This document shows positions 1 to 11,532 of a DNA stretch of 64,000 bases, in pieces. The position numbers and the translations under genes are program-made. Origin of the DNA: Bolinopsis microptera (taxonomy: Eukaryota > Ctenophora > Tentaculata > Lobata > Bolinopsidae); contig NC_087084.1 of assembly GCF_026151205.1 (NCBI RefSeq), forward strand, positions 3,775,538 to 3,839,537. Reading direction: 5' to 3'. Position 1 is the first letter of the stretch, and every line of letters begins with the position of its first letter. Under the pieces are notes generated by a model. It worked only from the letters and a program-made list of their open reading frames with translations. It was not told the origin of the DNA and did not search any database.

Positions 1-145
1 TGTTTCAACTTTTACGTATCAACTCCCTAAAAACAACAATTTTATGACCAGGAAATCGTACAAACCAGGAAATCCTACAAAATTTTTAAAAATAAATAAA
101 TAAATGAGTTAAAATGTTAAATACTGGATTTATATGTAATGATAC

Positions 146-3100
146 CTAGCAGTTTAGAAGTCTCAGCAATCATAGTCTTGCTACTGTCAGCATCACCTGA
201 AATTATGCAAGTCATTATGTTATTTCTGTGATGATCTATTTTACCATTTCATTTTTTAAAGGTTTTTCTTTTATTTTTGTTCAGAGCTAGCAATCACGAC
301 ATTCTATCACAATTTTTTAGCGTAATTTGATATTGACGAATCCTTACCCGCTCTTCTATCATCAGAGACTTGGTTTGCGAATCTCTCAAAGCACTTTATT
401 GGCCGGAATTGAATGATTTGGTAAATCTTTGTAACCTCCAGACCATGCTCCAAATACCAAAGAAGTAGTGGGGTGATTAGGAGGATCTTCTGTCCGAACA
501 TAGACCCAATCAAATACTTTGTCGGTGAGAACGTTTTACCAGACTCGTTGAGGTAACTGTTCATGAAACTACCAATGTTTTCTACCGTCACCTCAACATT
601 TTTGAATATTGGAGTCATCTCAGAAAACTTTGCTTTTAAATGATCTGGGACATGTATATCAACCTCAACAGCTCCAAACAATGACCCTTTTTTAATCATC
701 GAAATTATATCAGTTTCGGTCAATCGAAATTTTTCTTCGCCAGGGTAATGATACTTGTTGGCTGGCTTTTGCTTACTACACAGTTCTCTCCAGGAACATT
801 CCCAAATCGTTACCAATTCATGACCTTGTTCTCGAATGTAGCTTTCAATGTTTTTCGTAGCATTCAGCCGCTCATCAAAGGACTTCCAACTTTTAGCAGG
901 AGTTTTGCGGTCATATTTCGTATCAGTGAAGCAATTATTGCAGCCGTGATAAAAACATCCATGATACTGATAAACAGTATTTGTCGTCCTGAAAACACAT
1001 TTCGTTAGTTTGTTAATGCAGTTTCAATTTGATATTACTGCTACGAAACTAACGACATTAAGTTTTTAAAAATACTCGCATACTCACGTACCTGTGCATT
1101 ATAATAAAGCGAAGTGATTTGCATTCAGTAAGCTCTAAAATAACTTACTTGCAAAATCCATCCACTCGTATTTTCTTGCTGCCTACTTGATACTCAGAAC
1201 CGTTACGAGCGTGCTGGATATGGATATTTTCCTTATCCTCAATAGAAGATAGCCAATGCGTAGCCCCATAGGATTGATTTGATGGGTATTCCTTGGTAAA
1301 ACCATTAATAGCCTGGCGTCTCAAGTACATTCCACAAGGACAAGCTTCAGCCATGCACTCTGAGAAAGTTTGACTAATGTTAATTCTGTAATATATTTAT
1401 AATAGTACTACTAGTAAAGAGGTATTCTGAGAAGATTCTTGTTATTTTGATATACATTATACACCCCTTCTCATTTAACACTCAATCAAATTTCCTATCA
1501 TTCAGCTGAGTCGACCGAGGAGATTGCATTATCGCATAGATCCAATGGATCCTTAGCTACTCCCTGGACAAGGTGACACTAGAATTCGAACCCTGAAATT
1601 TCTGCATAGGCAGAAGCTCTAACAACTGTGTCACCTAACCATCCGTAGTATTTGACGTGAAATGCTCTGCATATGGTAATATCTGACCCGTTGAACCGAT
1701 TTTGATTGTCGATAAGTAGACTGACAGTCAATATCCGATAATAGTACTAGCCACTTGGTATCGACCTGGCACTACATGAAAACAATACCTTAACTTTTAA
1801 AGCTTAATAACTTATAAATTGCGTGATATGACACAAATCATGGATATTACTTACTTAGATAAAGTGCATTGGCATCATATCCCAGTATTCTCGCGCAGTA
1901 AGGACCGTCTGGATCATGTCGAATCTTTGTCTTGCCTGATAAACATAAAACTCTGGTATACTTCTACTACGTAAATATAAGTCATTCTAACTCTAAAATC
2001 GACGTTATTTTCGAAACATACCGACGATAGAATGAGCTATAACTGCTAGATCCTGCAGGAAAAGACATATCAAGTGTACTTACCTGTTTCCTGAAATCTA
2101 TCAAAAATAATGGCAGGACCTCCAACCAGATTATCTCTGAAAAGCTTGACGAGATCCTTATTCTTTTTGTTGAACAGAAAGAATGTTTCGGCTTCCTCGA
2201 GAGTCTGGAAGGCTATCCGCTCAGCTATCCCTGGTGCTAAAAACATGGACATTGATTATCTAGAAATTCAACAAATTGAACAGTAATGACTTCATTCTCG
2301 TGTTTAAAATTATTGGTGTATAAGCTGTCTAAATTAACGATTTTCTTACCTGATACGGCATCCTTAAACAGATCAACATTTCGATCCGTGTAATATATGG
2401 ACATATTCTCCAACGCTCGGATAAAAGGTTCAACATCAATGTTGTTGTAGTAAACAAGATAATCTCGGATAGACCAGTCTCTCTCGTCGAAGATAGTCTT
2501 GAGATTATCATAACGCTTTTGTCCAATCGTTTGAGTCTCCGATTTTGTTATCGGTTCATATTTTGTAGGACTACGATTGATCCACAAAACCTCTTCATCT
2601 GTAATTTTCTGTTGACCGACAGATGGTTCTAGCATATTTGCGTTCTTGAGGGAGGAGTAGAAGGCAGAATAACAAGGAAATTCTTTAGAATCAAGCTTTG
2701 ACAGACAATCTAGAAACTCGTAGGGAAAGAACGATTTGGCAGTACTAGCAGCTCCATATGCCTTGATAAATGAGTCATAGTTAAAACCTGGGGCTATGTA
2801 GTACGTCGCATCCAGAAATTTCAACTCTTCTGTTGCTATAACCATGTACCCAGTCCCTTTCTTGATCACAAACTTGACAGAGTCAAGCTGTGTCAATAGG
2901 GGAGCTAACTCAGACCTAAGGACTTTCAAATCATATCTTGCTCCATTAAAACTCAGAACAGGAAGTTGACTGAGGTAAGCTTCGAACTTATCCTGCAAAG
3001 GTGAATTTTCAAGTTGCTCCAAAACGTCAGCGAATTTTTCTTTTAAAATCATGGTTGATGTTTCACTAATTTCAAGCAGGTAGTCAAGCATGTCTTTAAC

Positions 3101-5104
3101 CAACTTCTTTTGCTCACCTTCTTTTTCAAGTACAAAACACTGTGGTTTTTTGAAGCCTTTCACATTTGAGCACACGGAGATTGACACAAGTTCATGCTCT
3201 GCAGAATACTCTATCTTTTCAGAGCTCTCTCGACCCGTATTTTTAATCATACATTCGATGTCGAAAGCAGCCAGATATGGAAACTTTCTGTTTTCTTTTG
3301 GAACGTGGATGCCTATCGACTCTAACTCATCAAAGATAGTAGGTTTTATAGTGAATACCCCACTTCCATAGTACTCCTTCACACCTCCCTCACAATTTTT
3401 AATGTGACGATGGAAATTGCCAGAATGAGACCAGATCTTATCGCACTTCTTACATCTGTAGGAGTTTGAATACAAGTTTAGGTCCTTGACGAAACTAAAG
3501 TGGTCCTCATGAAGGTGAAGATTTAATACTTTTTCGCTGTCAAGTGTGGACCGAAATATCAGGTCTGTATCACGATTTTCCTTTTGTGTGTAAACATTGA
3601 TCGCAATGTTGAAGATTCGGGATATATCTTCAAGTTGTTCAAGGAAGACACCGTCAAAGTTTGTAATTGAGGCTTCTGTACAGTACTTTTTTAAGAGTCT
3701 GTTTGTTGCTCTTTCCAAACCGTTTAGAGGCGTGTTAAGGAGTAACGCCAAACACCTGAAGAAGCATTTCTTATCGGCGTATGGTTTTCCCCTTTTATCC
3801 TTTGTCAAAGCATTAAGACCCTTGTTGTTTAGAAGATGTGGCGGTAGTTCAACAGAAGATCCTATTGCTATTCCTGGTAGCTTGTAAATGAAGAACTCAA
3901 CATTAGTCACCTTAACAAAAACCCACTCAGTATTCGGACGTTGGACTTTACTAATGAGAGAAATACTTTTCAGCGATCGGATGAAAGCGTTTTTATCCGT
4001 AGAGTTACGAATAAGACTTGGTTTCAGAAATAGGAGTTGATTATTTTGTGAACTCCAATTGAATCTGTACTCTCCAGAAGTCTTATGCTGAAGAATCAAC
4101 CCCATGGACAAGTTCACCTTAAAAGCGTTTTTCTGAGCTCTAAACACTTTCTTAAATAAATGAACCAACTCACTCGGACTAAAGCTAGAAACTTGAAAGT
4201 TATAGCGGTCCATCAACCTTCCTAACTTAACTTTTGTACCAATGTACTTTCCAAAGTTCTTGTAGACATCACCGTACTCGGACTCCTCTTCTACTGATTC
4301 CTCTAAAGGACTTGTTGTTGACTCGATAGAATCAGCATGGTGGAATTGGAGATTCAGATCCATCAAGTGCTCACTATTGTGCTCCGAAAATAGGTTTGAC
4401 TGAACATTAACACCACAGATTTCACACCTTATTCGACAACGAATACTTTTCTGATGACGGTCGAGATGATCATTTCGGGTCACAGAACCACATCGATCAC
4501 AGGTCGTTATCTTGTGCTGAAATTATATCCATTTACCACAAAACTAGAAACATGGTAAATATAAGAATTTTAGCGATGATTGTTAGTATAGTGATGATTG
4601 TTAAGTAAATTTTAATTGTTGTCGTTTGAATATAAGTACAAACATGAATATTAGTACAGACAACACTAGCAATTGACAAACAAGCTGCACGTAGTTCTTA
4701 AACTTACCCGATTTGTAGAAGAGCTCCTTGTGATATTAACATCCTGATGTTCATGTTGGTCGTTATGATCATTGTCTACAGTCTGAAAGTCGGGAAAATG
4801 TCATCAAGAATTATTTACAGATTTAATGTTATTGACTAGATCTAAACATTATCGTGATCAATTACGTTAATTGTTACTCAGTTTAATCTGAATTTGTTAA
4901 GTTAATGATATTCATATAGTTGTAATTCAGATATCCGACGATATGATATCTTTATAAAGATAATGTAGGAATAAGAAATGTTGAAGTTTCACTCACAGAC
5001 GTTGGAGTTTCTCTGGAAGAAGTCGTGCTGTCATCTTTCAGCCAAAACTCTGCTCCACTTCTGCTTTCTTCGGAACATGCGTGCTCTCTTAGCTCGATAT
5101 CCGA
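146..5104 (-). CDS. Type-B (protein-primed / Polinton-like) DNA polymerase, intron-containing, 3' end outside window
   Basis: Exons read on the minus strand: 5104-4997, 4782-4708, 4516-2350, 2236-2084, 1935-1855, 1359-1149, 988-348, 196-146. Each has AG/GT borders and all phases agree. The large exon carries N-terminal C2H2 fingers (one at CDRCGS...H, one at CRIRCEICG), a Cys/His region resembling an OTU-type protease (KKCFFRCLALL; HEDHFSFV), another CxxC...HxxxH finger, then the 3'-5' exonuclease motifs: FDIE (Exo I), FNGARYD (Exo II) and YNNID (Exo III). KSFFPYE is typical of this polymerase group. Exon 2236-2084 has VGGPAIIFDRF; exon 1935-1855 has GYDANALYL, polymerase motif A; exon 988-348 has FYHGCNNC and GLEVTKIYQ. 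Motifs B and C and the stop must lie left of position 1. The first exon with the start codon was not found. Family function: replication of a linear protein-primed element. Transposon or domesticated gene cannot be decided. One intron holds a SINE. Confidence 0.85.
1455..1650 (-). mobile_element. tRNA-derived SINE inside a polymerase intron
   Basis: On the minus strand this is a diverged copy of the SINE at 49762-49970: the B-box core GGTTCGAA is present as GGGTTCGAAT, followed by the same body (TGTCACC, GGATCCATTGGATCTATG-like, CCTCGGTCGACTCAG) and tail (GTTAAATGAGAAGGGG). It lies wholly between the exons 1935-1855 and 1359-1149 of the polymerase gene. Confidence 0.75.
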
Positions 5105-6170
5105 CTAGGGAACCCAGATATCATTATTAATTGTAGAATGAAATAGTAACTATAAGCTAAGAACTTTTATTGACACTACAGACAATTTGTTTTCCACTTA
5201 CAAATACAGCTGCGAGTTAAGTTAGTAATTATTTTATCGAATGAAATCAAATAAATGTCACCATTGCACAAAAACCGCATTCTCTGCATTCTCCAACGCG
5301 TCGCCTCTGTTTCTTCCTAGAGGGAGACAATTGACACTGAGGTTCAGTCCCCTCTCCGCCCGAAGTCATCATCAAGCCAACCCCCAGAAAAAGAAGAGCC
5401 CATCTTTTAAGGCGACAGTATTTCATGGACTAGTGTACTAGTATCTTCCTGTGAGAATAAATCAGATTGCTACCGTTAGATAATAGAACGTACATCAAGA
5501 CTTTGTATTAGGAAAATTGAGGTGGAACCACGACAAGTCAACGTGTGAAAAATTAGTTGGAAATGAGTAAATGGTAAATCATAAGACATATAAATATATT
5601 TATATAATTTCGACGTAAAGTTTTAAGACACGATGTTGTACTTGTAGTTGTAAAGAAGAGAGTCTGGTCGACCGAAAAGATGAATTATAATGATCTTTTA
5701 AAACTTACAATTTCAACAATTGTTCTAAAATACTATGCTGACATACTATAACAGCTCAAATACAACAAAGCAGAATCGTACGAACCTTGAGAGTAAGATT
5801 AAACAAAACAACTTTGATCCAGATTAAACGTTAATAGATATCACTTACCTAAGACCTCAAGATATGAAGAAGGAAGAGACTGTCCACTTCCAGTAAAACA
5901 CGCACCTGTTCGCAATTATACCTTATCAAGTAATCAAACAAAGACAAACACTGATCGCACTAATGTCATGAGGGATAGTCCTCTAAAATTGAGGTAAGAA
6001 ACAATGTCATAGTAACTGGACTGTGTACAGTATACATATAAAACATTTTATAGTGTGTATTAAGTTGTTTTATCTCTATAAGTCTATAATACAACGTAGG
6101 GTTTGACAAGATTGAATATATATATATATGTATTTAAAAAGGTCTAAATGTTTAATATAACTATGTAGGA
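5105..6170. other. No recognisable feature upstream of the polymerase exons
   Basis: AT-rich sequence where the 5' exon(s) and promoter of the polymerase gene should lie. A minus-strand CTTAG/GTAAGT site near 5850 looks like a splice donor, but the frame that would match phase 0 ends in TAG, so no exon is called. A 66-codon plus-strand frame at 5241 has no support. Confidence 0.4.
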
Positions 6171-6179
6171 AACTTTTAA

Positions 6180-6350
6180 AATGACTCCGACTGGGATTCG
6201 AACTTGTAGCTGGCCCCGGCTAAAATGTGACAGATTAGTCATCTGTGCTAAAATTATCGTTTAATAAAAGAATGTCTCCGACTGGGATTCGAACTTGTGA
6301 TCTCCGGCTAAAAAATTTGGCAGATTAGTCAACTGTGCTAAAGCTAAATG
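6180..6350 (-). mobile_element. Two tandem tRNA-like SINE heads
   Basis: Two similar units, about 6182-6250 and 6275-6345. On the minus strand each has an A-box-like TTAGCACAG(A/T)TG and a B-box GTTCGAATCCC at the usual spacing for a tRNA-derived RNA polymerase III promoter. Stems do not pair well enough for a functional tRNA, so these are SINE heads or decayed tRNAs. Confidence 0.65.
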
Positions 6351-6407
6351 TGCCCCAATTTTTGGGGTAAATACAGCTCGAAAAACTCCCATTAAACTAC
6401 TGCCATC

Positions 6408-6550
6408 TGAAATCTGAAATCTGAAATCTAAAATCTGAAATCTGAAATCTGAAATCTGAAATCTGAAATCTGAAATCTGAAATATGAAATCTGAAATCTG
6501 AAATATGAAATCTGAAATCTGAAATCTGAAATCTGAAATCTGAAATCTGC
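6408..6550. repeat. 7-bp tandem repeat (GAAATCT)n
   Basis: About 20 head-to-tail copies of GAAATCT with a few single-base variants (for example GAAATAT). It sits next to the SINE heads and may have grown from a SINE tail. Confidence 0.9.
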
Positions 6551-6910
6551 AGCTGCCAGTAGTACTTGTATTATAGTATGGCCTGTCGTGATATCATGGA
6601 TCGCTTAAGTTCCACGAGGATCTGGTATTCCCCATAATTCTGCGGCCTCTACATGTATCGTCATCTTGCACAACTCCTTAAGAATCTTATAAAAAAGATT
6701 TTTTATAAGTGCTTGGCATGTGAAAATTTGCAGCCTTCCAGACATTTATCGAATTAACGAGGTGTCGTACTCGTACGTCACCTCAATTAAGATCAGGCAA
6801 CAGGGAGCTGACCAGGCAAGAACCCAGTTGATCGGGTCGGAGGTCAAGTGATTATAAGCCTGAGGTCACGTGACTATAACATCACCAGCCAACATGGGCT
6901 GCACGACGGC
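6551..6910. other. Flank of inverted-repeat element
   Basis: No gene seen. The last part (about 6885-6910, CATGGGCTGCACGACGG) resembles the reverse complement of 9274-9300, so the terminal inverted repeat of the neighbouring element may extend outward into this flank. Confidence 0.35.
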
Positions 6911-8348
6911 CAGGCCCCCTCATTATTCGGGGTCCCACGGAGATCAGATTATGTCACCAATTAGTGACGTATAATTAGTGATGTGATCCATCAGTAGAAT
7001 TTAATTGACCTAGAAATGGGCTAGATACAGAGTAGAGTTCACATGTCAACTCTGTTCACATAATATTATTAGTTAAATTGTGTTAATACTTTACCATACT
7101 ACACGTAATGAAACAAATAAACCCTGTTTACAATGAGATAACATCACGTGATCGAATCACGTGTTTTGATAACAGAGCTAGAGACTAAGGGGTATGGAGC
7201 ACACTGCTTTTCATGTGTTTTATATACTGACCATTAGTACCTTTACACAAATTGTACTACTAGTCTTAACTATAATTCTAAAGATTATCTTTTGTGGGGA
7301 CCGCGGAGGGCTCGTCGTCCGAGTATAAAGCTGACACTCCTGATCACTACGTTCATAGAAATATTTCCTTTACCCTCATGAGATGTTGTCCGTATATATT
7401 GTCTTAACAATTGATCAATGTTCTCATTGTTCCAAATCTCATGATTCAATTTCACTTAACAAATTAACTCCTAACTAACCTTATGCCTAACTTACCTTAT
7501 GCCTAACACGCATTACACATTATTTTATTTCCTCATCTTTGCCTTTGTTGATTGTTCATCTTCTCGCACAATTCCTTAAGTGGGTGAGTCATCGTCATGT
7601 GAATGTTTGTTTTTCATTATGATCATTATGAGCCTAACATATTTTTTCCGGTTTACTTGCTACACGTTGCGATCAAAAGGGTGTGTCAACGATTTACTTT
7701 ACTGAAGCCCGTACCTTTTAGTAGTACCTACCTCTCGATATACGATTTTGGACTCGAAGCTTCCCCCTTGTAATGCGATCTCGGAATGCTGAAGTCCGTA
7801 CGGAAGGCTGTGGATGTGATTGGTTCCATATACTTATATCTATAAAGAACGTGATATTTGGCCTGAAAATTTAAAGGAGAATGCACAAATTTGTCGCGTA
7901 GAACTGAAATGATCGCAATCTGTCGCGAGGATCTGAGAAAATCGCGATTTGTCGCTGCAAACGTCAAAAATCGCGATTTGTCGCGGAGAATGGGAAAAAT
8001 CGCGATTCCGCACGTGTCGCGATTTCCTTTGTCCTTGAATTATATACCTAAAAACACATGCCTTTGGCACGTACGTCTCACATACTAAAGTCCTTAGATA
8101 CGAGAACCCCCTTTAGCAAGAGCTCCCGTCCCTTATGTGATATACGAGTCAAGCGGTCAGATCTTAAAGATCATGTTTACTTCTTAATGCAATGCCATGG
8201 TGTACAGAGTTGACATGCGAACTCTACCCTGTATCTAGCCCATTTCTAGGTCAGTTAAATTCTACTGATGGATCACATCACTAATTATACGTCACTTATT
8301 GGTGATATGATCTGATCTCCGTGGGACCCCTAATAATAAGGGGGCCTG
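6911..8348. mobile_element. 1.44 kb non-autonomous DNA transposon with long terminal inverted repeats
   Basis: The left end starts CAGGCCCCCT, the right end finishes AGGGGGCCTG; behind these the match continues (GGTCCCACGGAGATCAGAT, TGTGATCCATCAGTAGAATT, CCTAGAAATGGGCTAGATAC, GAGTTGACATG) for roughly 150 bp with small gaps. No transposase-like frame is inside. The middle holds TCGCGA-rich repeats (separate entry). A diverged half copy lies at 10808-11060. Confidence 0.8.
7885..8022. repeat. TCGCGA-rich internal tandem repeats
   Basis: About four imperfect copies of a 30-36 bp unit built around ATCGCGATTTGTCGC, inside the 6911-8348 element. The repeated palindrome TCGCGA is unusual in this AT-rich DNA. 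Confidence 0.75.
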
Positions 8349-8349
8349 G

Positions 8350-9270
8350 GGGTCCTTTCCGAAATGAAACTTAGTAGTAAATATTGCTTAGTTTTCCCTT
8401 TTTTGCTAAAATCCGTTCCGAAAACCAACTTAAGTAACAAAGTTAGCAAATTTTCAAGCAAAATTTTTGAATTAAGTTTTTACTTCGATTTTTGCTTAGT
8501 TTCAACTTAAGAGCTATTTTTTGCTTAAGTTGCTTCCAATTTTTCATTTTTTGCTAATTTTTTTAAGTTTGGTTCAGACCAACCTTAGAATTGTAAGTTT
8601 TTACTTAATATCCCAAATTTCATTGCAAGTTGATTGAATTGAACAATTTGAACAATAATTCAGTGTTCATAAAAGGATTTTCTTTAGATTTGTTTGGAGA
8701 GGCGAATCATACACAGTTTAGGTTCTAAAAAGGATTTTAAAGTTATCATTCATCAAGAAAAGTAATCATTAACAATATTATTCCGTACATTAATTCCTTT
8801 TCTGATTTCTTCCGCCTCGTTCGGCTGCCTTGGAGGGGCAGCCCGCCGGGATTGTTCAGCTTGCTCTTCTCTCATATCTTTCAATAATTCTAATTTCAAT
8901 AGTGAATATTAGAACTCATAAAATTAACATTTATTGATTATCAAATTCAAATTGCGATATCAAATTCAACTCAACATGAATGGTTATATTCATGATAACA
9001 AAATCCATGGCACACCAACAAGCACGTGATCGCACCAACAAGCAATTGCATGACGAATTACGTCATCAGAGTTTTTGCGCGCATTTTAGGCGCGCATTTG
9101 TTACTTGCACGTGTAAATTTGTAACTTTGACGCGTTTCGTAAACACTTTAAGTAAAAGTTTCGGAAACGCTGCACTTTACTTAAGTAGTGTTTCGGTAAG
9201 GACAAACATGATTTTACTTGGCGATTACTTAAACTAAGTAAGAACTTAAGTTTCATTTCGGAAAGGACCC
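8350..9270. mobile_element. 0.92 kb nested element with perfect 24-bp terminal inverted repeats
   Basis: Ends are GGGTCCTTTCCGAAATGAAA... and its reverse complement, perfect for 24 bp. The flanks CCTGG (8345-8349 and 9271-9275) are a possible 5-bp target duplication. The element has inserted at the right tip of the 6911-8348 element. Its subterminal parts are full of CTTAAG/ACTTAAG words on both sides. No transposase frame is seen. A 348-bp piece recurs at 14703-15050. Confidence 0.8.
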
Positions 9271-9279
9271 CCTGGTCGT

Positions 9280-9583
9280 CGGCCTGTCTTCATGTTCTCC
9301 GTTTCCCGCTTATTGGACCAGGTGATCTCGCATGCTTTTTATTTAAATCTGAGAATGTGAATGTAAGTGTAATTCTAATTAGCCAGATTCATTTTCTGAG
9401 ATAAAGCTAGAAATTTAACAAAATATAATCGACCTTGTTATTGTAGCGCGATGCACTACTGGGTCGCGCGCGCATCAAATAATGCTTCTCGCAACCACAG
9501 ATGCAGATCGGCGAGATGCGAAGGCAGAAGGATTGACATCGTGAATCAAACCTTGTTACAAACTCATTTTGATGACCGTTCCT
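9280..9583 (+). repeat. Dispersed repeat module (GCGCGATGCACTACTGGG family)
   Basis: Repeated without gaps at 15051-15354. Its 3' half (TTGTAGCGCGATGCAC ... GATTGACATCGTGAATCAAA) is also found, diverged, at 43858-43992 and more weakly at 51298-51365. It contains short GC-rich inverted words (GGGTCGCGCGCGC, GATCGGCGAGATGCG). Confidence 0.75.
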
Positions 9584-9796
9584 TGCCGCTTTCACACCAA
9601 ATTTTTCACACCAAATTTTTTCGGCTGCCAGAGTGATATGACCACCATATACGTCACCAATTAATTAACATGCAAGCTTGAAGCACCGTGGAAAATTAGA
9701 GAAGCTGACATTGGGGAACCAATCAATTAGCCTATGTAAGAACCACCTGAGAAATAGTAACCGCTGGAAATCCTCTTCTTCTTGGAAGGAGTCTTT

Positions 9797-10162
9797 CTAA
9801 CAGCCAGACGGTCCAGATGATAGTCTGTTACAACTTGTTGTTCCTTTATAGAACGAAATATTCTTGAAGTTGAACAGATAAGAGGGTTTTGGGCGATTCA
9901 CTCGGGTTTTGAAACCTCTGTAAAACCCTTCGACCATGTTAAAGGTCCGAGGGAACTCTAGAGGATATGTGGGAGGAACCCTCACCTCGCTGTCTACAAT
10001 GGCTGACCCTAAGTAGGGTTTCTCGAAATAGTTCACTACAACCATTAACTCAGGATATTTAAATTGGATGTAGAAGGTGGCAGGGACATTTAAAGATTTG
10101 ATCTTCGTGCAACGCAGAAGGCATGACTGTTGATAGAATGCGATACTACTACCTTCTATCAT
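9797..10162 (-). pseudogene. Open frame of unknown origin, 121 codons (extends upstream without a stop)
   Basis: The frame is free of stops for at least another 15 codons upstream of its first ATG and has protein-like composition (for example VVVNYFEKPYLGSAIVDSE, YPLEFPRTFNMVEGFYRGF). I do not recognise the family. It lies in a repeat-rich zone, has no splice sites I can trust and is probably a transposon or gene fragment. The frame ends at a TAA/TAG near 9797. Confidence 0.35.
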
Positions 10163-10199
10163 CCAATATTTATACCTAAGATCTAGCGACGTATTAATA

Positions 10200-10583
10200 A
10201 TAAAACAAATATTTTAATAAAACAAATATTTATTTTTACGGCACAATCAAACAATATCAATAATAAATAAATCAGGGGAGGTTTCAAGAGGTTTCAAGTG
10301 CCGAAGGCCACTGCTTATCTTTAGGATTTGAGAGTGACCTGTGCTTGAAACCCCCTCAACCATCCACTACGTCAATATACTTATTATACAAATATAGAAA
10401 AATATAATAATCTGAAATTACTTATTGGTTTAGTTTGGTGACAAAGGAGAGCCCAGTTGAGTTTTAGTTTAGCTTTAGGTTTTGAATCACAGTTTAAAAG
10501 GTTAGCCATGTTTCATGGCAGAGAGAGATATCATGTGTGCATAGCCGTACCGGATGTAGAGTTTGAGATATAATATAGATTAG
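10200..10583. other. No recognisable feature
   Basis: AT-rich, with a short direct repeat (AATAAAACAAATATTT at about 10200-10230) and (GAGGTTTCAA)2 at 10278-10298. Nothing gene-like. Confidence 0.4.
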
Positions 10584-10811
10584 TTACCATGTATTAGGGT
10601 CATCTCGATTTTGGAGGGATAGCAAGTGCTTTTTAAGGTTAGATTTAATAACACCTGACGAAGCTGATAAGTCTGAATTCTTGGAAGAACCCGGGATTAT
10701 TATCCCATCTACATTAGCATCACATATTTCGAATACATAGGGGCTGAGGTCATTCCAAATTTTCGTAGAGGTGTACAAAAAATTGACACCTGATCGGTAC
10801 TCCCCTTGCAT
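10584..10811 (-). pseudogene. C-terminal tail of a non-LTR (LINE) reverse transcriptase, truncated
   Basis: The 75-codon frame reads RSGVNFLYTSTKIWNDLSP early and SNLKKHLLSLQ near the end, the layout seen after the reverse-transcriptase thumb in CR1/L2/Jockey-type LINE proteins (a short Y/F-rich block with W-N-x-L-P followed by a K-rich FKxxLKxxL helix). Its N-terminal side is cut off at about 10811 where the transposon half copy at 10808-11060 starts. Family membership is inferred from this pattern only. Confidence 0.5.
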
Positions 10812-11060
10812 GCCTTTGACACGTACGTCTCACATCCCTTGATACGAGAACCCCCTAGTCTTTAGCAAGGTTCCCGTCCCTTATGTAATCTGTAAATCGA
10901 GCAGAGAGATCATGTTCACTTCTTCATTTATAGCTTCTATTCTATGTACAGAGTTGTCGTATTCTAACCCAGATCTAGCCCATTTCTAGGTCAATTATAT
11001 TCAATCCATGGATCACATCACTAATTATACGTGACGTGATCTGACCCTTCTTGGGGGCCG
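10808..11060. mobile_element. Diverged half copy of the 6911-8348 element
   Basis: Shares with 8060-8330 the words CACGTACGTCTCACAT, TACGAGAACCCCCT, CCCGTCCCTTATGT, ATCATGTTCACTTCTT, ATCTAGCCCATTTCTAGGTC and GATCACATCACTAATTATAC in the same order and orientation. The left half and the clean terminus are missing. Confidence 0.75.
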
Positions 11061-11330
11061 AATCAGTTTCCTTACCCAAAGTTTCCCACTGATTTTTTCA
11101 TTAGATATCCGATCCCTATCAGGTGTTAAAGTTCTCAATTAAATCAATGTTTATCACAAAATGCGATCGAAAATAGAAATAAGATCGTAGAAAGTTTCAG
11201 ATCTCTGGTAGCTTCAATTCAGCAAACAATAACGTAAGCATACTTCTGGACGTAAACGAAAGAAACGTTTATGGTTAAGCATATCAATATTATGACTTAT
11301 ATACCAAAAGGAACACCAACATTTTACTCG

Positions 11331-11354
11331 GGGGGGGGGGGGGGGGGGGGGGGG
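11331..11354. repeat. Poly(G) run, about 24 bases
   Basis: An uninterrupted G tract (C tract on the other strand), followed by TTAATTTATGGGGGG. It is a strong G-quadruplex candidate and also a place where length in an assembly is unreliable. Confidence 0.9.
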
Positions 11355-11532
11355 TTAATTTATGGGGGGTAAAAATATGGACTGTTATAAATATGGTTCT
11401 TTGGCCCGAAAAGGACCAAATTAGACCCCAAATAATATTACCGACTAAGGTAGGTAAACTGCACCATCCACTGTCATCAGTTTGCAGTTGTCTCAAGCTT
11501 GCCTCCGGAATTATTGGCCAAATACATGACAG

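Noticed and set aside
5850-5900. Upstream exon of the polymerase gene ending CTTAG/GTAAGT on the minus strand
   Set aside because: Its phase does not fit the exon at 5104-4997 (the fitting frame ends in a stop).
9797-10162. Transposase or capsid-like gene
   Set aside because: Open and protein-like, but no motif of any family could be recognised, so it is listed only as an unknown frame.
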